Of a stretch of DNA of 64,000 bases, positions 29,524 through 39,318 are shown in pieces. Position 1 is the stretch's first letter. Every line of letters begins with the position of its first letter. Under the pieces are notes generated by a model. It saw only the letters and a list, made by a program, of their open reading frames with translations, did no database searches and was not told the origin of the DNA. The stretch is from Pseudoalteromonas rubra (lineage in GTDB: Bacteria; Pseudomonadota; Gammaproteobacteria; Enterobacterales; Alteromonadaceae). The DNA is taken from assembly GCF_005887095.1 (NCBI RefSeq), contig NZ_PNCI01000044.1:1-64000 (forward strand), given 5' to 3'. A program made the position numbers and the translations under genes.

Positions 29524-30515
29524 TTTTTCTTCTCCTGAAGCAATGGAAAGTGGCAGGCATAGGCATGACCGTGCGACTTAACCTGATCCGGTGTAACGAC
29601 ACACTCACGCTGTGCTTGCGGGCAACGAGGGCCCAGCCGGCAACCAATTGGTAAGTGTTGTAGTGGTGGTATGGTGCCTTTAAGTGCAAAGAATGACGCT
29701 TTGTGGCCAATCCCGTGAGCATAGTCAGGCAGTGATTTCACCAGCGCTTGTGTATAGGGATGATAGGGGTGACAAAATACTTTCGTTGTGGGCCCCGCTT
29801 CGACCATCTGGCCACAGTAAAGTACATGCATGGCATGAGACCAGTCGGCGATTTCCTCCAGCTCATGGGTGATCATCAAAATTGACATATTTTTAAGCTG
29901 GTTGAGGCTTTTCAATAAACGGAAGACCTGCGCCCGGGTGGTGGTTTCGAGTGCGGTAGTGGGCTCGTCGGCAATCAAAAGCTTAGGGTTTCTGGCAATG
30001 GCCATGGCAATCATGACCTTCTGACAGACACCTTCTGAAAGCTCATGGGGGTAGCTGCTCGACACGCGGCGGTGATCCCGGATCCCGACTTTGTGCAGCA
30101 AAGCTTTTACTTTTTCTTTGCGCTCATTGCGGCGACTAAAAAAGCCGCCTTTAAAACAGTTGTCGGGCAGTGACTCTGCCACCTGCTCAAAAATCTTAGC
30201 GGTCGGATCCAGGCTTCGACTTGGCTCTTGATAGATCATGGCAATATCCCGGCTCACCAGCTTACGGCGTTTTTCCGGGCTCAGGCGCATCAGATCTACC
30301 CCTTGCCAGTGCATGCGGTCAGCGGTGATGCGCCAGCGATCATTTAAAACCCCTACAATGGCCTTGGCTATCAAGCTCTTGCCAGAACCGGATTCGCCCA
30401 CCAGGGCATGTACCTCACCTTCTTTAAGACTCAGGCTGACCCGGTCAACGGCGCGGATCACACCATTGTCTGTGGGTAATTCTATGGTGAGGTTTTTGAT
30501 ATCAAGTAATTGCAT
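29508..30515 (-). CDS. sapD: peptide ABC transporter ATP-binding protein SapD
   Basis: A 335-residue ABC ATPase of the oligopeptide type. Walker A is GESGSGKS and Walker B is LLIADEPTTALE. The signature is degenerate, HELSEGVCQKVMIA in place of LSGGQ, as I recall for SapD proteins of enterics, which supports the assignment. The C-terminal oligopeptide-transporter extension (GCRLGPRCPQAQ, Cys-containing) is present. Start and sapC stop share one base (TAATG). Confidence 0.93.
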   Translation of the reverse strand: MQLLDIKNLTIELPTDNGVIRAVDRVSLSLKEGEVHALVGESGSGKSLIAKAIVGVLNDRWRITADRMHWQGVDLMRLSPEKRRKLVSRDIAMIYQEPSRSLDPTAKIFEQVAESLPDNCFKGGFFSRRNERKEKVKALLHKVGIRDHRRVSSSYPHELSEGVCQKVMIAMAIARNPKLLIADEPTTALETTTRAQVFRLLKSLNQLKNMSILMITHELEEIADWSHAMHVLYCGQMVEAGPTTKVFCHPYHPYTQALVKSLPDYAHGIGHKASFFALKGTIPPLQHLPIGCRLGPRCPQAQRECVVTPDQVKSHGHAYACHFPLLQEKKKCNPC

Positions 30516-31408
30516 TAGTCTGCCTTTCTCGCCTGCAATGCGTCGCGTAGCCCGTCACCGACAAGGTTAGTCGCAAGCACGGATAAAAACAACAGCGCGC
30601 CGGGCAAGCCTACGGTCCAGGGAGCCAGGTAAATCAACCCCAAGTTTTCCGCCAGCATCGCTCCCCATTCAGTGGTAGGAGGTTGAGCTCCGAGCTTCAA
30701 AAACCCAAGGGCAGCAATATCCAGAATGGCAGTCGATAGTGCCAAGGTGAAAATAACCACGATATGCTCATAAATATTAGGCAGTACACCGCGAATGATT
30801 AATTGCCAGCGGTTTGCGCCGTCCAGTCTGAAGGCACTGATATAGTCTTTATTAAGTTCTTCAACCACCAGGTTACGAATTGAATGAATATATTGAGGGA
30901 GCAGTGCGAAAATAATGGCCCACACGGTGTTAAAAAGACCGGGGCCCAGAATGGCAATAATGATGATGGCCAACAACAGCGATGGAATGGCCAGGGTGAT
31001 ATCCAGCAGGTGATTGAGCAAGCTAGACTTAAAGCCCTGGCTACACCCTGCCAGGGTGCCCAGTACAACCCCTAATAAAGTGGTTAGCAGTGCCGCAACG
31101 ATAGACAAGCCAAAGGTATAAGTGGCTCCACGCATCAGCCGAGACAAGACGTCACGGCCCAAATCATCGGTACCCAGAATAAAATTAACATTCCCCTCAT
31201 CGTGCCAGGAAGGGGGGAGCAATAAGGCATCGGCATGCTGCTGATCGATACCATAAGGGGCTAACAATGGTGCCAACAGGGCAAGCAGCGTCAACGCAAT
31301 AAATAGCCATAGCCCAACCAGTGCCGGGTGGTTCGCTTTAAACTTGCGCCACAGCCGGGATAACGGAGAGCGGTTAGACTCTTCTGTAAAGAGATTAAAC
31401 TTTGCCAT
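30515..31408 (-). CDS. sapC: peptide ABC transporter permease SapC
   Basis: A 297-residue permease of the DppC/OppC class. It has a first membrane segment near residue 35 and five more in the binding-protein-dependent transport domain. The LGTDDLGRDVLSRLMRG motif follows the first periplasmic loop, and the EAA-like cytoplasmic loop reads RLDGANRWQLIIRGVLPN. It overlaps sapB by 14 bp. Confidence 0.93.
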   Translation of the reverse strand: MAKFNLFTEESNRSPLSRLWRKFKANHPALVGLWLFIALTLLALLAPLLAPYGIDQQHADALLLPPSWHDEGNVNFILGTDDLGRDVLSRLMRGATYTFGLSIVAALLTTLLGVVLGTLAGCSQGFKSSLLNHLLDITLAIPSLLLAIIIIAILGPGLFNTVWAIIFALLPQYIHSIRNLVVEELNKDYISAFRLDGANRWQLIIRGVLPNIYEHIVVIFTLALSTAILDIAALGFLKLGAQPPTTEWGAMLAENLGLIYLAPWTVGLPGALLFLSVLATNLVGDGLRDALQARKAD

Positions 31409-32429
31409 GGGCCTGGTTCCTGGCTAGCGGGTCAAGGAGGGTGTGGATCACATCTGCCAGCATATTCGCGAAAATAACAAAAAAGGAAACTGCCAGCAGG
31501 CCCCCCTGAATGGCCGGATAGTCTCGCTGATAAATACTCTCTATCATCCAGCGACCGATCCCCGGCCAGGAAAAAATTACTTCTGTTACCATGGCCAGTG
31601 TGATCAGCGTGCTAAATTGCAGACCTATCTGTTTTATCACCGGTAGCAATGCATTGCGCAGTGCGTGGTCAAGGATCAACTGCCGACGGTTAAGGCCTTT
31701 GGCCCGCGCCGTTTTAATATAGTTTTGTTCCAGTACGGTTAGCATGGAGTCCCGGGTAAAGCGAACGAGCACTGTAGTAGGGTACATGGCTAATACGACC
31801 GTTGGTAGCGTCAGGTGATGCAGTGCATCTGCAAAGGCCTGGCCACCATAGGGGAAGTCATGCAACCAGATATCCAATAAAATAAAATTCGTGACGGGCG
31901 GAATTTCGTAGAGCAGACCGATACGACCCGACATAGGAAACCAGCCAAAACTGAGACAAAAAATCATGATCAGCAACAGCGCCAGCCAGAAAACCGGTAT
32001 TGAAAAGCCAAGCAAGGTCAGTGAACTGATCACTTTATCTGGCCACTTGTTGTGATAAGCACTGGCAATCACGCCGGCTGGGATGCCAAGGCACAGTGCG
32101 ACAATCAGTGCATAGACACAAAGCTCTATGGTGGCCGGAAATAGCTGTTTTACATGGCCGAATACTTCCTGGCCAGAAGATAAAGACAATCCCCAGTCGC
32201 CCTGAAAGAGACGGATCAGAAAGGCTTGATACTGAACCAAAAGACTGTCATCGATATGGTATTTCTGCTGCAAAATTTGTGTCTGGCTGAAGCTGGCATT
32301 CAGTTCACCACTGAAGTTGGTGAGCAGATCTCCCGGAAACAGATAGTTCAATGCAAAGGTAAATGCGGTGAGTGCAAACAACATAAATAGCAACAGGCTA
32401 AGGCGACGAAACAAAAAGTCTGCAAACAT
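31395..32429 (-). CDS. sapB: peptide ABC transporter permease SapB
   Basis: A 344-residue permease of the DppB/OppB class with six predicted membrane segments. The N-terminal segment is typical (LLLFMLFALTAFTFALNYLFP), and the EAA loop is TARAKGLNRRQLILDHALRNAL. It pairs with SapC to form the channel. It starts 2 bp after the sapA stop. Confidence 0.93.
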   Translation of the reverse strand: MFADFLFRRLSLLLFMLFALTAFTFALNYLFPGDLLTNFSGELNASFSQTQILQQKYHIDDSLLVQYQAFLIRLFQGDWGLSLSSGQEVFGHVKQLFPATIELCVYALIVALCLGIPAGVIASAYHNKWPDKVISSLTLLGFSIPVFWLALLLIMIFCLSFGWFPMSGRIGLLYEIPPVTNFILLDIWLHDFPYGGQAFADALHHLTLPTVVLAMYPTTVLVRFTRDSMLTVLEQNYIKTARAKGLNRRQLILDHALRNALLPVIKQIGLQFSTLITLAMVTEVIFSWPGIGRWMIESIYQRDYPAIQGGLLAVSFFVIFANMLADVIHTLLDPLARNQAHGKV

Positions 32430-32431
32430 AA

Positions 32432-34111
32432 TCAGTTTTTCCTCGCGTTAGCCAAAGAAATACCACCAAAAGGGCGCAGCTCTATGCCCATCACACTGGT
32501 ATTACTTGCTTGAAAACGCATACCATGGGCAATCGGTACAACGGGTAGCTCTGCAATCAACATTTGCTGAGCTTGCTGATAAAACTGTTTTCGTAGCTGC
32601 AGATCACTGGTGTCGAGTGCCTGAGTCAGCAGTAAGTCAAACTCCGGATTACACCAGTTTGCAGGATTTTTACCACTGAATGTGGCCGTGCAGCTTAACA
32701 AAGGGCTGAAAAAGTTGTCCGGATCTGGGGTATCCGCAGCCCAGCCGAGCAGGACACTGTCATGTTCGTGGCGACCAACCCGTTCCAGAAAGGTGTTCCA
32801 TTCGTATTCAACTATGGTCGCACGGATCCCTATTTCACGCAGATCGCTCTGAATAAGCTCGGCCATTTTTCGGGCATTCGGGTTATAAATGCGAGATACC
32901 GGCATGGCCCACAAATCCATTTCAAAGCCATCTGGATACCCTGCCTGCGTCAAAAACTCTCGGGCACGTTCCGGGTCATAGCTGGGCATGGCCTGAGTCT
33001 GGAAAGCCCAGGACGAGGGAGGTAATATCGATCGTGCCTGAATCCCGTTGCCGTAGAATACCGCTTTCATGATCTTTTGAAAGTCGATGCTGTGCGCCAG
33101 TGCTTTACGAACCAGGACATTATCAAAGGGCGGCTTTTCGGTGTTAAACGCCCAGTAACCGACATTCAGGTTGACGGCTTTATCAACTCGAATGTCTTTG
33201 CGTGCGGCCAGGGTTTCAAGCTGAGTGGCACTGGGGTGGGCGGTAATATCACACTCTTTAGTCAGCATTTTAGCGATACGGCTGGTATTGTTGGTGGTGA
33301 TGTCGTACACCAGCTGATCCATGGCCAGGTCGTGTTTCCAGTAGCCGGAGTGCTTGTGGTAGCGGATCAGGTTATCTCGCAGGAACCCCTTATACTTGTA
33401 GGGTCCGGTGCCCACGGGCAAGATATCAAAATCTTGTTTGCGTTGTTGCGCGACCAGCTGCATGGCATACTCGTGTGACAGGATCACTGCAAAGTCTGTG
33501 GCGATGTTTGACAAAAAACTGCTTTCACTGCTGAACAGTTCAAAACGTACAGTATAGTCATCTACTTTGATTATCTGGCGGATCAGCTGATCCATGCCCA
33601 CACTTTGAAAATAGGGGTAGTTCGCATCACCCACAAAATGAAATGGGTTATATACGTCGAACAGGCGACTAAATGAAAACACCACATCGTCCGCATTCAT
33701 GGTACGGGTAGGGGTAAAATAGTCCGTGCTATGGAAAGTCACATCCTTGCGCAGAGCAAAGGTGATTTGCTTGCCATCCTCACTGATTTCCCAGCTGGTT
33801 GCCAGCTCAGGACGAAACTCAGCGGTAAGGGGATCAATACTAATCAGCGTGTTATATAGTTGATTAGCGATAATATCTATGGTTGAGCCGGTGGTGGTCA
33901 CTTGCGGATTAAATGACACCGGATTGGCTTCAGCGCAGTACACGATCCCCTGGATCTTACGCTGCGCCTGTGCAGCGTTATCGCTGCAGCCAGTGAGCAG
34001 TGTACCTAACAGGACTGTAATCGGTAATAGCCAGAGTTTGGCAATATACCGATAATATTTCCTGACGCTGGGCGTCTGGGTGGGTGGTTTATCAGTTGCT
34101 CTGTTAGCCAC
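32432..34111 (-). CDS. sapA: periplasmic peptide-binding lipoprotein SapA
   Basis: A 559-residue family 5 extracellular solute-binding protein. The signal sequence ends in a lipobox (LLGTLLTGC, Cys about residue 42), so the protein is likely a lipoprotein. The start of the mature part, CAEANPVSFNPQ, and ELATSWEISEDGKQITFALRKDVTFH (split as ELATSWEISEDG and FALRKDVTFH) are typical of SapA/DppA. It delivers peptides to SapBC. It follows pspF by 2 bp. Confidence 0.92.
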   Translation of the reverse strand: MANRATDKPPTQTPSVRKYYRYIAKLWLLPITVLLGTLLTGCSDNAAQAQRKIQGIVYCAEANPVSFNPQVTTTGSTIDIIANQLYNTLISIDPLTAEFRPELATSWEISEDGKQITFALRKDVTFHSTDYFTPTRTMNADDVVFSFSRLFDVYNPFHFVGDANYPYFQSVGMDQLIRQIIKVDDYTVRFELFSSESSFLSNIATDFAVILSHEYAMQLVAQQRKQDFDILPVGTGPYKYKGFLRDNLIRYHKHSGYWKHDLAMDQLVYDITTNNTSRIAKMLTKECDITAHPSATQLETLAARKDIRVDKAVNLNVGYWAFNTEKPPFDNVLVRKALAHSIDFQKIMKAVFYGNGIQARSILPPSSWAFQTQAMPSYDPERAREFLTQAGYPDGFEMDLWAMPVSRIYNPNARKMAELIQSDLREIGIRATIVEYEWNTFLERVGRHEHDSVLLGWAADTPDPDNFFSPLLSCTATFSGKNPANWCNPEFDLLLTQALDTSDLQLRKQFYQQAQQMLIAELPVVPIAHGMRFQASNTSVMGIELRPFGGISLANARKN

Positions 34112-34113
34112 GG

Positions 34114-35178
34114 CTAAGCCTCTTGTTGCGAGTCCAGTAAGTTGTATTTCTTCAGATAACCACGCAGCTGATGATAGGTCAGTCCCAGGTTCTGAGCGGT
34201 TTTTTTCTGATTGAACTGGCTGTGCTCTAGTGCATTGCGCAGCAAGTCGATTTCGAATTCATTAGAGAGCGATTTGAGATCGCACGGAAATGAGGCAACA
34301 GACGGTTTGGTCTGCGGCGCGTCTGACATGAGCACGGGAGCGGCAGTGGTCTGAGCTGGGATATCAGCGGCTTTTTTGATTCTTTGCGTGGGTCTGTAGG
34401 GGCTGGCAAATGGGTCGAATACAATCTGATGCACCGCCAGTTGTTCGCTGCCATGACGATACAAACTACGCTCCACCACATTTTTAAGTTCACGAATGTT
34501 ACCCGGCCAGGCATAGTCGAGCAGCATTTCTGTGGCGCTACGGGTAAAACCACTGAATAAAGACCAGCCTAAATCGCGGGCCATGTTAATCGCAAAATGT
34601 TCAGCTAATAGCAGGATGTCTTCTTTACGCTCACGCAGTGGCGGTAATGTAATAACGTCAAAGGCTAATCGGTCGAGCAAGTCGTGGCGAAATTCGCCAT
34701 TATCAGCCAGAGATGGCAAGTCTTCGTTAGTCGCGCAGACAAGTCGGGTATCAACCTTGACCGTTTGTTTACCGCCAACCCGTTCAAATTCGCCATATTC
34801 TATGACCCGCAGGAGTTTTTCCTGCACCATAGCTGAGGTATTGGCAAGCTCATCAAGAAACAGGGTGCCGCCGTTGGCGCGCTCAAAGCGACCTTCATGC
34901 CGTTTACTGGCACCGGTGAAGGCACCACTTTCGTGACCAAACAGCTCACTTTCCAGCAGGTTTTCGTTTAACGCCGCGCAGTTGAGTTTGACATAATTCT
35001 GGTCCCACCGCTCGGATAAGTAGTGTAAACGGGCCGCTATCAACTCTTTACCGGTTCCCCGCTCACCGATGATCAGTACCGGCTTTTCCAGCGGAGCAAG
35101 CTGAGACACCTGATCCAATACAGCAAGGAAGCTATCCGACTGGCCGAGCAAATTATCCTGTTGGCGAAACTGACTCAT
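34114..35178 (-). CDS. pspF: sigma-54 activator PspF
   Basis: A 354-residue AAA+ enhancer-binding protein without a receiver domain, as expected for PspF, whose activity is held down by PspA. Walker A is GERGTGKE, the sigma-54-contacting loop GAFTGA is intact, and Walker B is GGTLFLDEL. A C-terminal Fis-type helix-turn-helix (KTAQNLGLTYHQLRGYLKKY) is present. It is divergent from pspA with 181 bp between, where its enhancer sites should lie. It is the first gene of the run continuing into sapABCDF. Confidence 0.95.
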   Translation of the reverse strand: MSQFRQQDNLLGQSDSFLAVLDQVSQLAPLEKPVLIIGERGTGKELIAARLHYLSERWDQNYVKLNCAALNENLLESELFGHESGAFTGASKRHEGRFERANGGTLFLDELANTSAMVQEKLLRVIEYGEFERVGGKQTVKVDTRLVCATNEDLPSLADNGEFRHDLLDRLAFDVITLPPLRERKEDILLLAEHFAINMARDLGWSLFSGFTRSATEMLLDYAWPGNIRELKNVVERSLYRHGSEQLAVHQIVFDPFASPYRPTQRIKKAADIPAQTTAAPVLMSDAPQTKPSVASFPCDLKSLSNEFEIDLLRNALEHSQFNQKKTAQNLGLTYHQLRGYLKKYNLLDSQQEA

Positions 35179-35296
35179 ATTGCCTAACTCTTAGTATTTT
35201 TGACTAACATCTAGTGTATTTTAAAAAACAGTGAAGCGAAAGTCTTTTTCTTTAATTATAACTTGTTGATTTTAATAAAGTAATTTTATTGAAAAG

Positions 35297-35312
35297 TTGG
35301 CAAGCTAATTGA
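35297..35312 (+). promoter_or_regulatory. sigma-54 promoter of pspABC
   Basis: TTGGCAAG (-24 element, GG at 35299-35300) is followed at the right distance by TTGA, one base off the usual TTGC of the -12 element. It lies about 50 bp before pspA, divergent from the gene for PspF. Confidence 0.65.
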
Positions 35313-35359
35313 TACATCTAATCAGCAAACTAAATTACTAACCAAAGAGGTAATAGATT

Positions 35360-36019
35360 ATGGGAATCTTTTCACGTTTTGCTGATATTGTTAATTCTAA
35401 TATCAATGCGATTCTGGATAAAGCGGAAGATCCAGAAAAAATGGTCCGTTTGATCATTCAGGAAATGGAAGACACCTTGGTTGAAGTGCGTTCGACGTCC
35501 GCAAAAACGCTGGCAGAGAAAAAAGAGCTGGAGCGTCGCGTTGAGCAGCTGCGCACTCAGGCGGATGATTGGCAGCAAAAAGCGGAACTGGCGCTGACCA
35601 AAGACCGTGAAGATCTGGCGCGTGCGGCCTTGCTTGAAAAGCAAAAAGCCACCGATGCGGCAGACAGCGTGACACAAGAGCTGGCACATGTTGAGTCGCA
35701 CATTGAGAAGCTGCAACAGGAAGTCACCACATTGCAGGAAAAACTGGCTGATGCCAAAGCACGTCAAAAAGCCATTGTATTGCGTCAGCGTTCAGCCGAG
35801 TCTCGTCTGGATGTCAAAAAGGCACTGGATAGCAGTAAAGTTGAAGATGCGCTGAACCGCTTTGAGCGCTACGAGAGCAAAATCGACGGACTGGAGTCTC
35901 AGGTGGAGTCTTATGACTTGGGCAAAAAGTCACTGGCAGATGAAATTGCTGATCTGCAAAAAAATGAGAAAGTAGACGACGAGCTTGCGGCACTGAAGAA
36001 AAAATTGGCCGACAAGTGA
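35360..36019 (+). CDS. pspA: phage shock protein A
   Basis: A 219-residue, almost wholly alpha-helical coiled-coil protein (E. coli 222) of the PspA/IM30/ESCRT-III family. The N-terminal amphipathic helix (MGIFSRFADIVNSNINAIL) binds stressed membranes, and KAEDPEKMVRLIIQEMEDTL follows. PspA both inhibits PspF and, when recruited to the inner membrane, preserves the proton-motive force. The ribosome-binding site AGAGG precedes the ATG. Confidence 0.97.
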   Translation: MGIFSRFADIVNSNINAILDKAEDPEKMVRLIIQEMEDTLVEVRSTSAKTLAEKKELERRVEQLRTQADDWQQKAELALTKDREDLARAALLEKQKATDAADSVTQELAHVESHIEKLQQEVTTLQEKLADAKARQKAIVLRQRSAESRLDVKKALDSSKVEDALNRFERYESKIDGLESQVESYDLGKKSLADEIADLQKNEKVDDELAALKKKLADK

Positions 36020-36093
36020 ATTTGACTGCACCTGCTGTTAAGGTAGGTGCAATAATGAAAAGAACAACGTGCCAGGTTAGACAGGAGAGGAAT

Positions 36094-36327
36094 ATGTTTG
36101 ATGCAGAGATTTTAGTCGCCCCGATCATCATCTTTATGATTGTAGTGGCACCGCTATGGTTGATCCTGCACTATCGCAGCAAAAAGCAGGTCAGTCAGGG
36201 GCTGAGCGAACACGAACACCGCCAGCTGGTTGAGTTAGCGCATAAAGCAGAGAAAATGGCGCAACGCGTTGAAACGCTGGAGGCCCTGCTTGATCAAGAG
36301 TCACCAGAGTGGAGACGCAAAGTATGA
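36094..36327 (+). CDS. pspB: phage shock protein B
   Basis: A 77-residue inner-membrane protein. One N-terminal transmembrane helix (LVAPIIIFMIVVAPLWLIL) precedes a cytoplasmic coiled coil (LVELAHKAEKMAQRVETLEA). With PspC it senses envelope stress and draws PspA away from PspF. CAGGAGAGG precedes the chosen ATG; a longer in-frame extension overlapping pspA is not family-like. The stop overlaps pspC by ATGA. Confidence 0.95.
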   Translation: MFDAEILVAPIIIFMIVVAPLWLILHYRSKKQVSQGLSEHEHRQLVELAHKAEKMAQRVETLEALLDQESPEWRRKV

Positions 36328-36740
36328 GTAAACGTAGACGAGAATTATACCGTGACCCGAAAAGGGGAAAATTAGCTGGGGTGTGCGCGGGGCTGAGCGA
36401 CTACTTTGATATGGAGTTATGGCTGGTCAGGATCCTGTTTGTCACTGCGGTACTGTTATCCGGTGGCCCACTGTTTATCGTAGTCTACATCGCCTGTTGG
36501 TTTATTCTGGATAAAAAAGCAGAGACGTCACAGACGCCAGGTGCAGACAGCAATTACTCAAGCAAAGACGAAGATCCTGTGTCAGTGAAATTTAAAGTTT
36601 GGCAAAAAGGCGAGCCGCCACGCCAGGCGCTGTTTGACCTGAAAGAGCGTTTAACGCGTCTCGATGGTCGTATCCAGCACATGGAAACGTATGTGACGTC
36701 GAGCGAGTACACGGTAAAACGCGAAATCAATAAACTATAG
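36324..36740 (+). CDS. pspC: phage shock protein C
   Basis: A 138-residue protein with the PspC domain: RRELYRDPKRGKLAGVCAGL, then SDYFDMELWLVRILF and a hydrophobic segment. The cytoplasmic C-terminal part is coiled-coil-like (LKERLTRLDGRIQHMETYV). It forms the membrane stress sensor with PspB and is translationally coupled to it. Confidence 0.95.
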   Translation: MSKRRRELYRDPKRGKLAGVCAGLSDYFDMELWLVRILFVTAVLLSGGPLFIVVYIACWFILDKKAETSQTPGADSNYSSKDEDPVSVKFKVWQKGEPPRQALFDLKERLTRLDGRIQHMETYVTSSEYTVKREINKL

Positions 36741-36838
36741 TAACTGACATATAGTAACTGACAGATACGCAAAGGGGCGCTGCCCGGGCGTCGGCAGCCC
36801 AGTCACCTTTGCTGACAAAATAAGGAATGTGTGCCTTT

Positions 36839-38245
36839 ATGAGTGTATCGGGCCTGACTGCCAGAGCGCTGCAAAAATTACAGCAAACTACCCACAAAAC
36901 CCTTACCCGAAGCCTGGACAGACATGTCAAACTGGCTGTAACTGGTTTCAGTGGTAGCGGTAAAACCGCTTTCATCACGGCTTTGGTAAAACACCTAACC
37001 ACTCAGGCCACGGCGCAAAACTTACCTTTTTTGGAGGTGGTGCGAGAACAGCGTCTGGTAGCCTGCAAACAGGTGCCACAAAGTGCGCTGGATATTCCCA
37101 GTTTTGAATACCACAATGCGGTAAGTCATTTATTAGCGGATCCTCCCCGCTGGCCGCCCTCAACACAGCGGATCAATACACTTACACTGGCATTGAAATT
37201 TCGATCCGCGAAGGGCGTCAGGCAGCATCTGAGCGAAACCCATACCGTCTATCTTGAACTGATTGATTATCCGGGTGAGTGGTTGATGGATTTGCCTATG
37301 CTCAATCAAAGTTTTGCTCAGTGGAGCGTACAGCAGCTCAGGAGGCTGGCTCAACCTGATTATGCACAGGTAAGCGCCCCGTTTTTGCAGCAACTGGCTC
37401 AGTTTGATGCGCACGCAAAAGTCAACGAAAGCGAACTGACGGCAATGGCCAGTGTCTACGCGGATGTCTTAAAACAACTCAAGGCTCAGACCCGGCTGGC
37501 GCAGCTGCAGCCCGGGCGCATGCTGATCCCCGGAGAGCTCGATGGTGCGCCGATTTTACAGTTTTTCCCATTGACCGCGCCAGATAATGCTGCTGAGCAG
37601 AGTCAGTATCGTCACCTTGAGCAGCGCTTTGAAGCGTATAAAAAGCAAGTGATCACACCATTTTATCGAGAGCACTTTTGCCGCTTTGACCGTCAGCTGG
37701 TGCTGGTGGACTTGCTCAGTGCACTAAACGATGGCCATACCACGCTGGCGGAAACTCAAAGCGCATTAAGTGATACGCTGGCAATGTTTCGCCATGGTAA
37801 AAGTGGGCTCCTGTCACGGTTGTTTCGCCCCAGCATAGACAAGGTGCTGTTTGCAGCAAACAAATGCGACAGTGTGGCGCTGGCCGATCAGGATAAGCTG
37901 ACACGCCTATTACATTCGTTGCTCTTACCCAGCGAAAACGAATTGAAATTTTCAGGCGTGGAGATCGATACGATGGCAATTTCGTCGGTGAAAAGCACGC
38001 AGCCGAAGCAGGTAACTGAGCAGGGGAAAACTTTATCCTGCGTTTATGGCAAGCCGGTCGGTGAATCTAAGTATATCAGCTATTTACCGCCGATCCCGCC
38101 AGAACATCTGCCCGGAGCACAACAATGGCCCAAACAGGGGTATGAATTTTTGTCCTTTGAGCCTTATCCGGCCTACCAGGGGCAAATCGAGCATATTCGA
38201 CTCGATCATGTATTACAGTTTTTATTGGGAGATAAACTTCAATGA
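36839..38245 (+). CDS. ycjX: YcjX family P-loop NTPase
   Basis: A protein of about 468 residues (E. coli YcjX 465) of the DUF463 GTPase-like family. The P-loop GFSGSGKT comes about 30 residues from the N-terminus. Family segments include YLELIDYPGEWLMDLPML, GRMLIPGELDGAPILQFFP and DRQLVLVDLLSALN. It is induced with the psp operon in enterics; its molecular role is poorly known. Start choice: an ATG at 36827 directly touches AAGGA, so the ATG at 36839 is preferred. It overlaps ycjF by ATGA. Confidence 0.93.
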   Translation: MSVSGLTARALQKLQQTTHKTLTRSLDRHVKLAVTGFSGSGKTAFITALVKHLTTQATAQNLPFLEVVREQRLVACKQVPQSALDIPSFEYHNAVSHLLADPPRWPPSTQRINTLTLALKFRSAKGVRQHLSETHTVYLELIDYPGEWLMDLPMLNQSFAQWSVQQLRRLAQPDYAQVSAPFLQQLAQFDAHAKVNESELTAMASVYADVLKQLKAQTRLAQLQPGRMLIPGELDGAPILQFFPLTAPDNAAEQSQYRHLEQRFEAYKKQVITPFYREHFCRFDRQLVLVDLLSALNDGHTTLAETQSALSDTLAMFRHGKSGLLSRLFRPSIDKVLFAANKCDSVALADQDKLTRLLHSLLLPSENELKFSGVEIDTMAISSVKSTQPKQVTEQGKTLSCVYGKPVGESKYISYLPPIPPEHLPGAQQWPKQGYEFLSFEPYPAYQGQIEHIRLDHVLQFLLGDKLQ

Positions 38246-39318
38246 GTGAGCCAGCCCAGTCACATCGCGGACGACGAGTTCAGGTTGAAGCGGATCCCGA
38301 GGCTCCCCAGTCAACGACAGCACCCGAAGCCGAACAACAGGCACGACGCATCGAACAAAACCCTGAGCAGGAGAGTGTAGGTACGCCACCAGCGTCCGAG
38401 CAGACCTTTGATACCCAGTTGCCGTCACTTTCCATGGAGCCAGTTACACAACCGGCCAGATCTGGATTGACCTGGCGCAAACTGTTGCTGCTGGGATTGG
38501 CTATTCTGATCCCGGTAGAAATGACCCTGACCCTGCTGGATGCGCTAAACCGCAGCTGGGTTTTGGCCGCACTATATGGGGTTGTGATTGTGAGTGCGCT
38601 GGCCGTGCTTTGCAAGTTCGGCTGGTCTGAAGTCCGCGCCCTTGGCAGGTTAAAAAAGCTCGAACAGCAACGCGCCGGGGCACAAAGGTTGTTGAGCAGC
38701 AACCAAATTGGAGAGGCACAAACCTGGTTAAAGCCACTTCTGAAGCAACACGACCAACAGCAGGTCAGCCAGTTTATGGCGACCATACAACCTCATTTCA
38801 CTGATAGGGAAGTACTGGCACTGTACGACAAAACCTTACTTCAGGATGTAGATGAGCGCGCCCGAGCGCTCATTGTACAGTTTGCCAGTACGTCAGCCTT
38901 GATGGTGGCGATAAGCCCGATGGCCATCACCGATATGCTGGCCGTGTTGTGGAGAGGCGTTGTTTTGATAGAAAAGATCAGCCAGTTGTACGGCATTAAA
39001 CTGGGTTATCGCAGCCGCATTGAACTTTACCGGTTGCTGCTCAAACAGATCGTTTTTGTCGGGGCCAGTGAGTTACTGAGCGACCTGGCGGCCACCAGCC
39101 TGGGTGCCGAATTACTGGGTAAACTGTCGGCGCGCTCTGCACAGGGACTCAGTGCAGGCGTGTTCACCGCTCGACTGGGATACAAAGCCATGGCCTTATG
39201 TCGACCTATTCCCGCCAGTACGCCTGCCTCCGGCTACTTATCACAGACGGCACGTAAATTGGCGAACCTGTTAATCCGTCAGTCCACCGACAGATCGGAT
39301 GAGACAACTAAAAAGTAG
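38242..39318 (+). CDS. ycjF: YcjF family membrane protein
   Basis: A 358-residue protein of the TIGR01620/DUF697 family. A hydrophilic, Gln/Pro/Glu-rich N-terminus of about 75 residues is followed by two hydrophobic segments (LLLLGLAILIPVEMTLTLL and WVLAALYGVVIVSALAVL). A C-terminal domain has ALMVAISPMAITDMLAVLW and SAGVFTARLGYKAMALCRP. It is the usual partner of YcjX downstream of pspABC; its function is unknown. Confidence 0.92.
   Translation: MSEPAQSHRGRRVQVEADPEAPQSTTAPEAEQQARRIEQNPEQESVGTPPASEQTFDTQLPSLSMEPVTQPARSGLTWRKLLLLGLAILIPVEMTLTLLDALNRSWVLAALYGVVIVSALAVLCKFGWSEVRALGRLKKLEQQRAGAQRLLSSNQIGEAQTWLKPLLKQHDQQQVSQFMATIQPHFTDREVLALYDKTLLQDVDERARALIVQFASTSALMVAISPMAITDMLAVLWRGVVLIEKISQLYGIKLGYRSRIELYRLLLKQIVFVGASELLSDLAATSLGAELLGKLSARSAQGLSAGVFTARLGYKAMALCRPIPASTPASGYLSQTARKLANLLIRQSTDRSDETTKK

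Noticed and set aside
29508-30515. Degenerate ABC signature in SapD as evidence of a broken gene
   Set aside because: The same SEG/TEG-type signature is, as I recall, typical of SapD in enterics, and the rest of the protein is intact.
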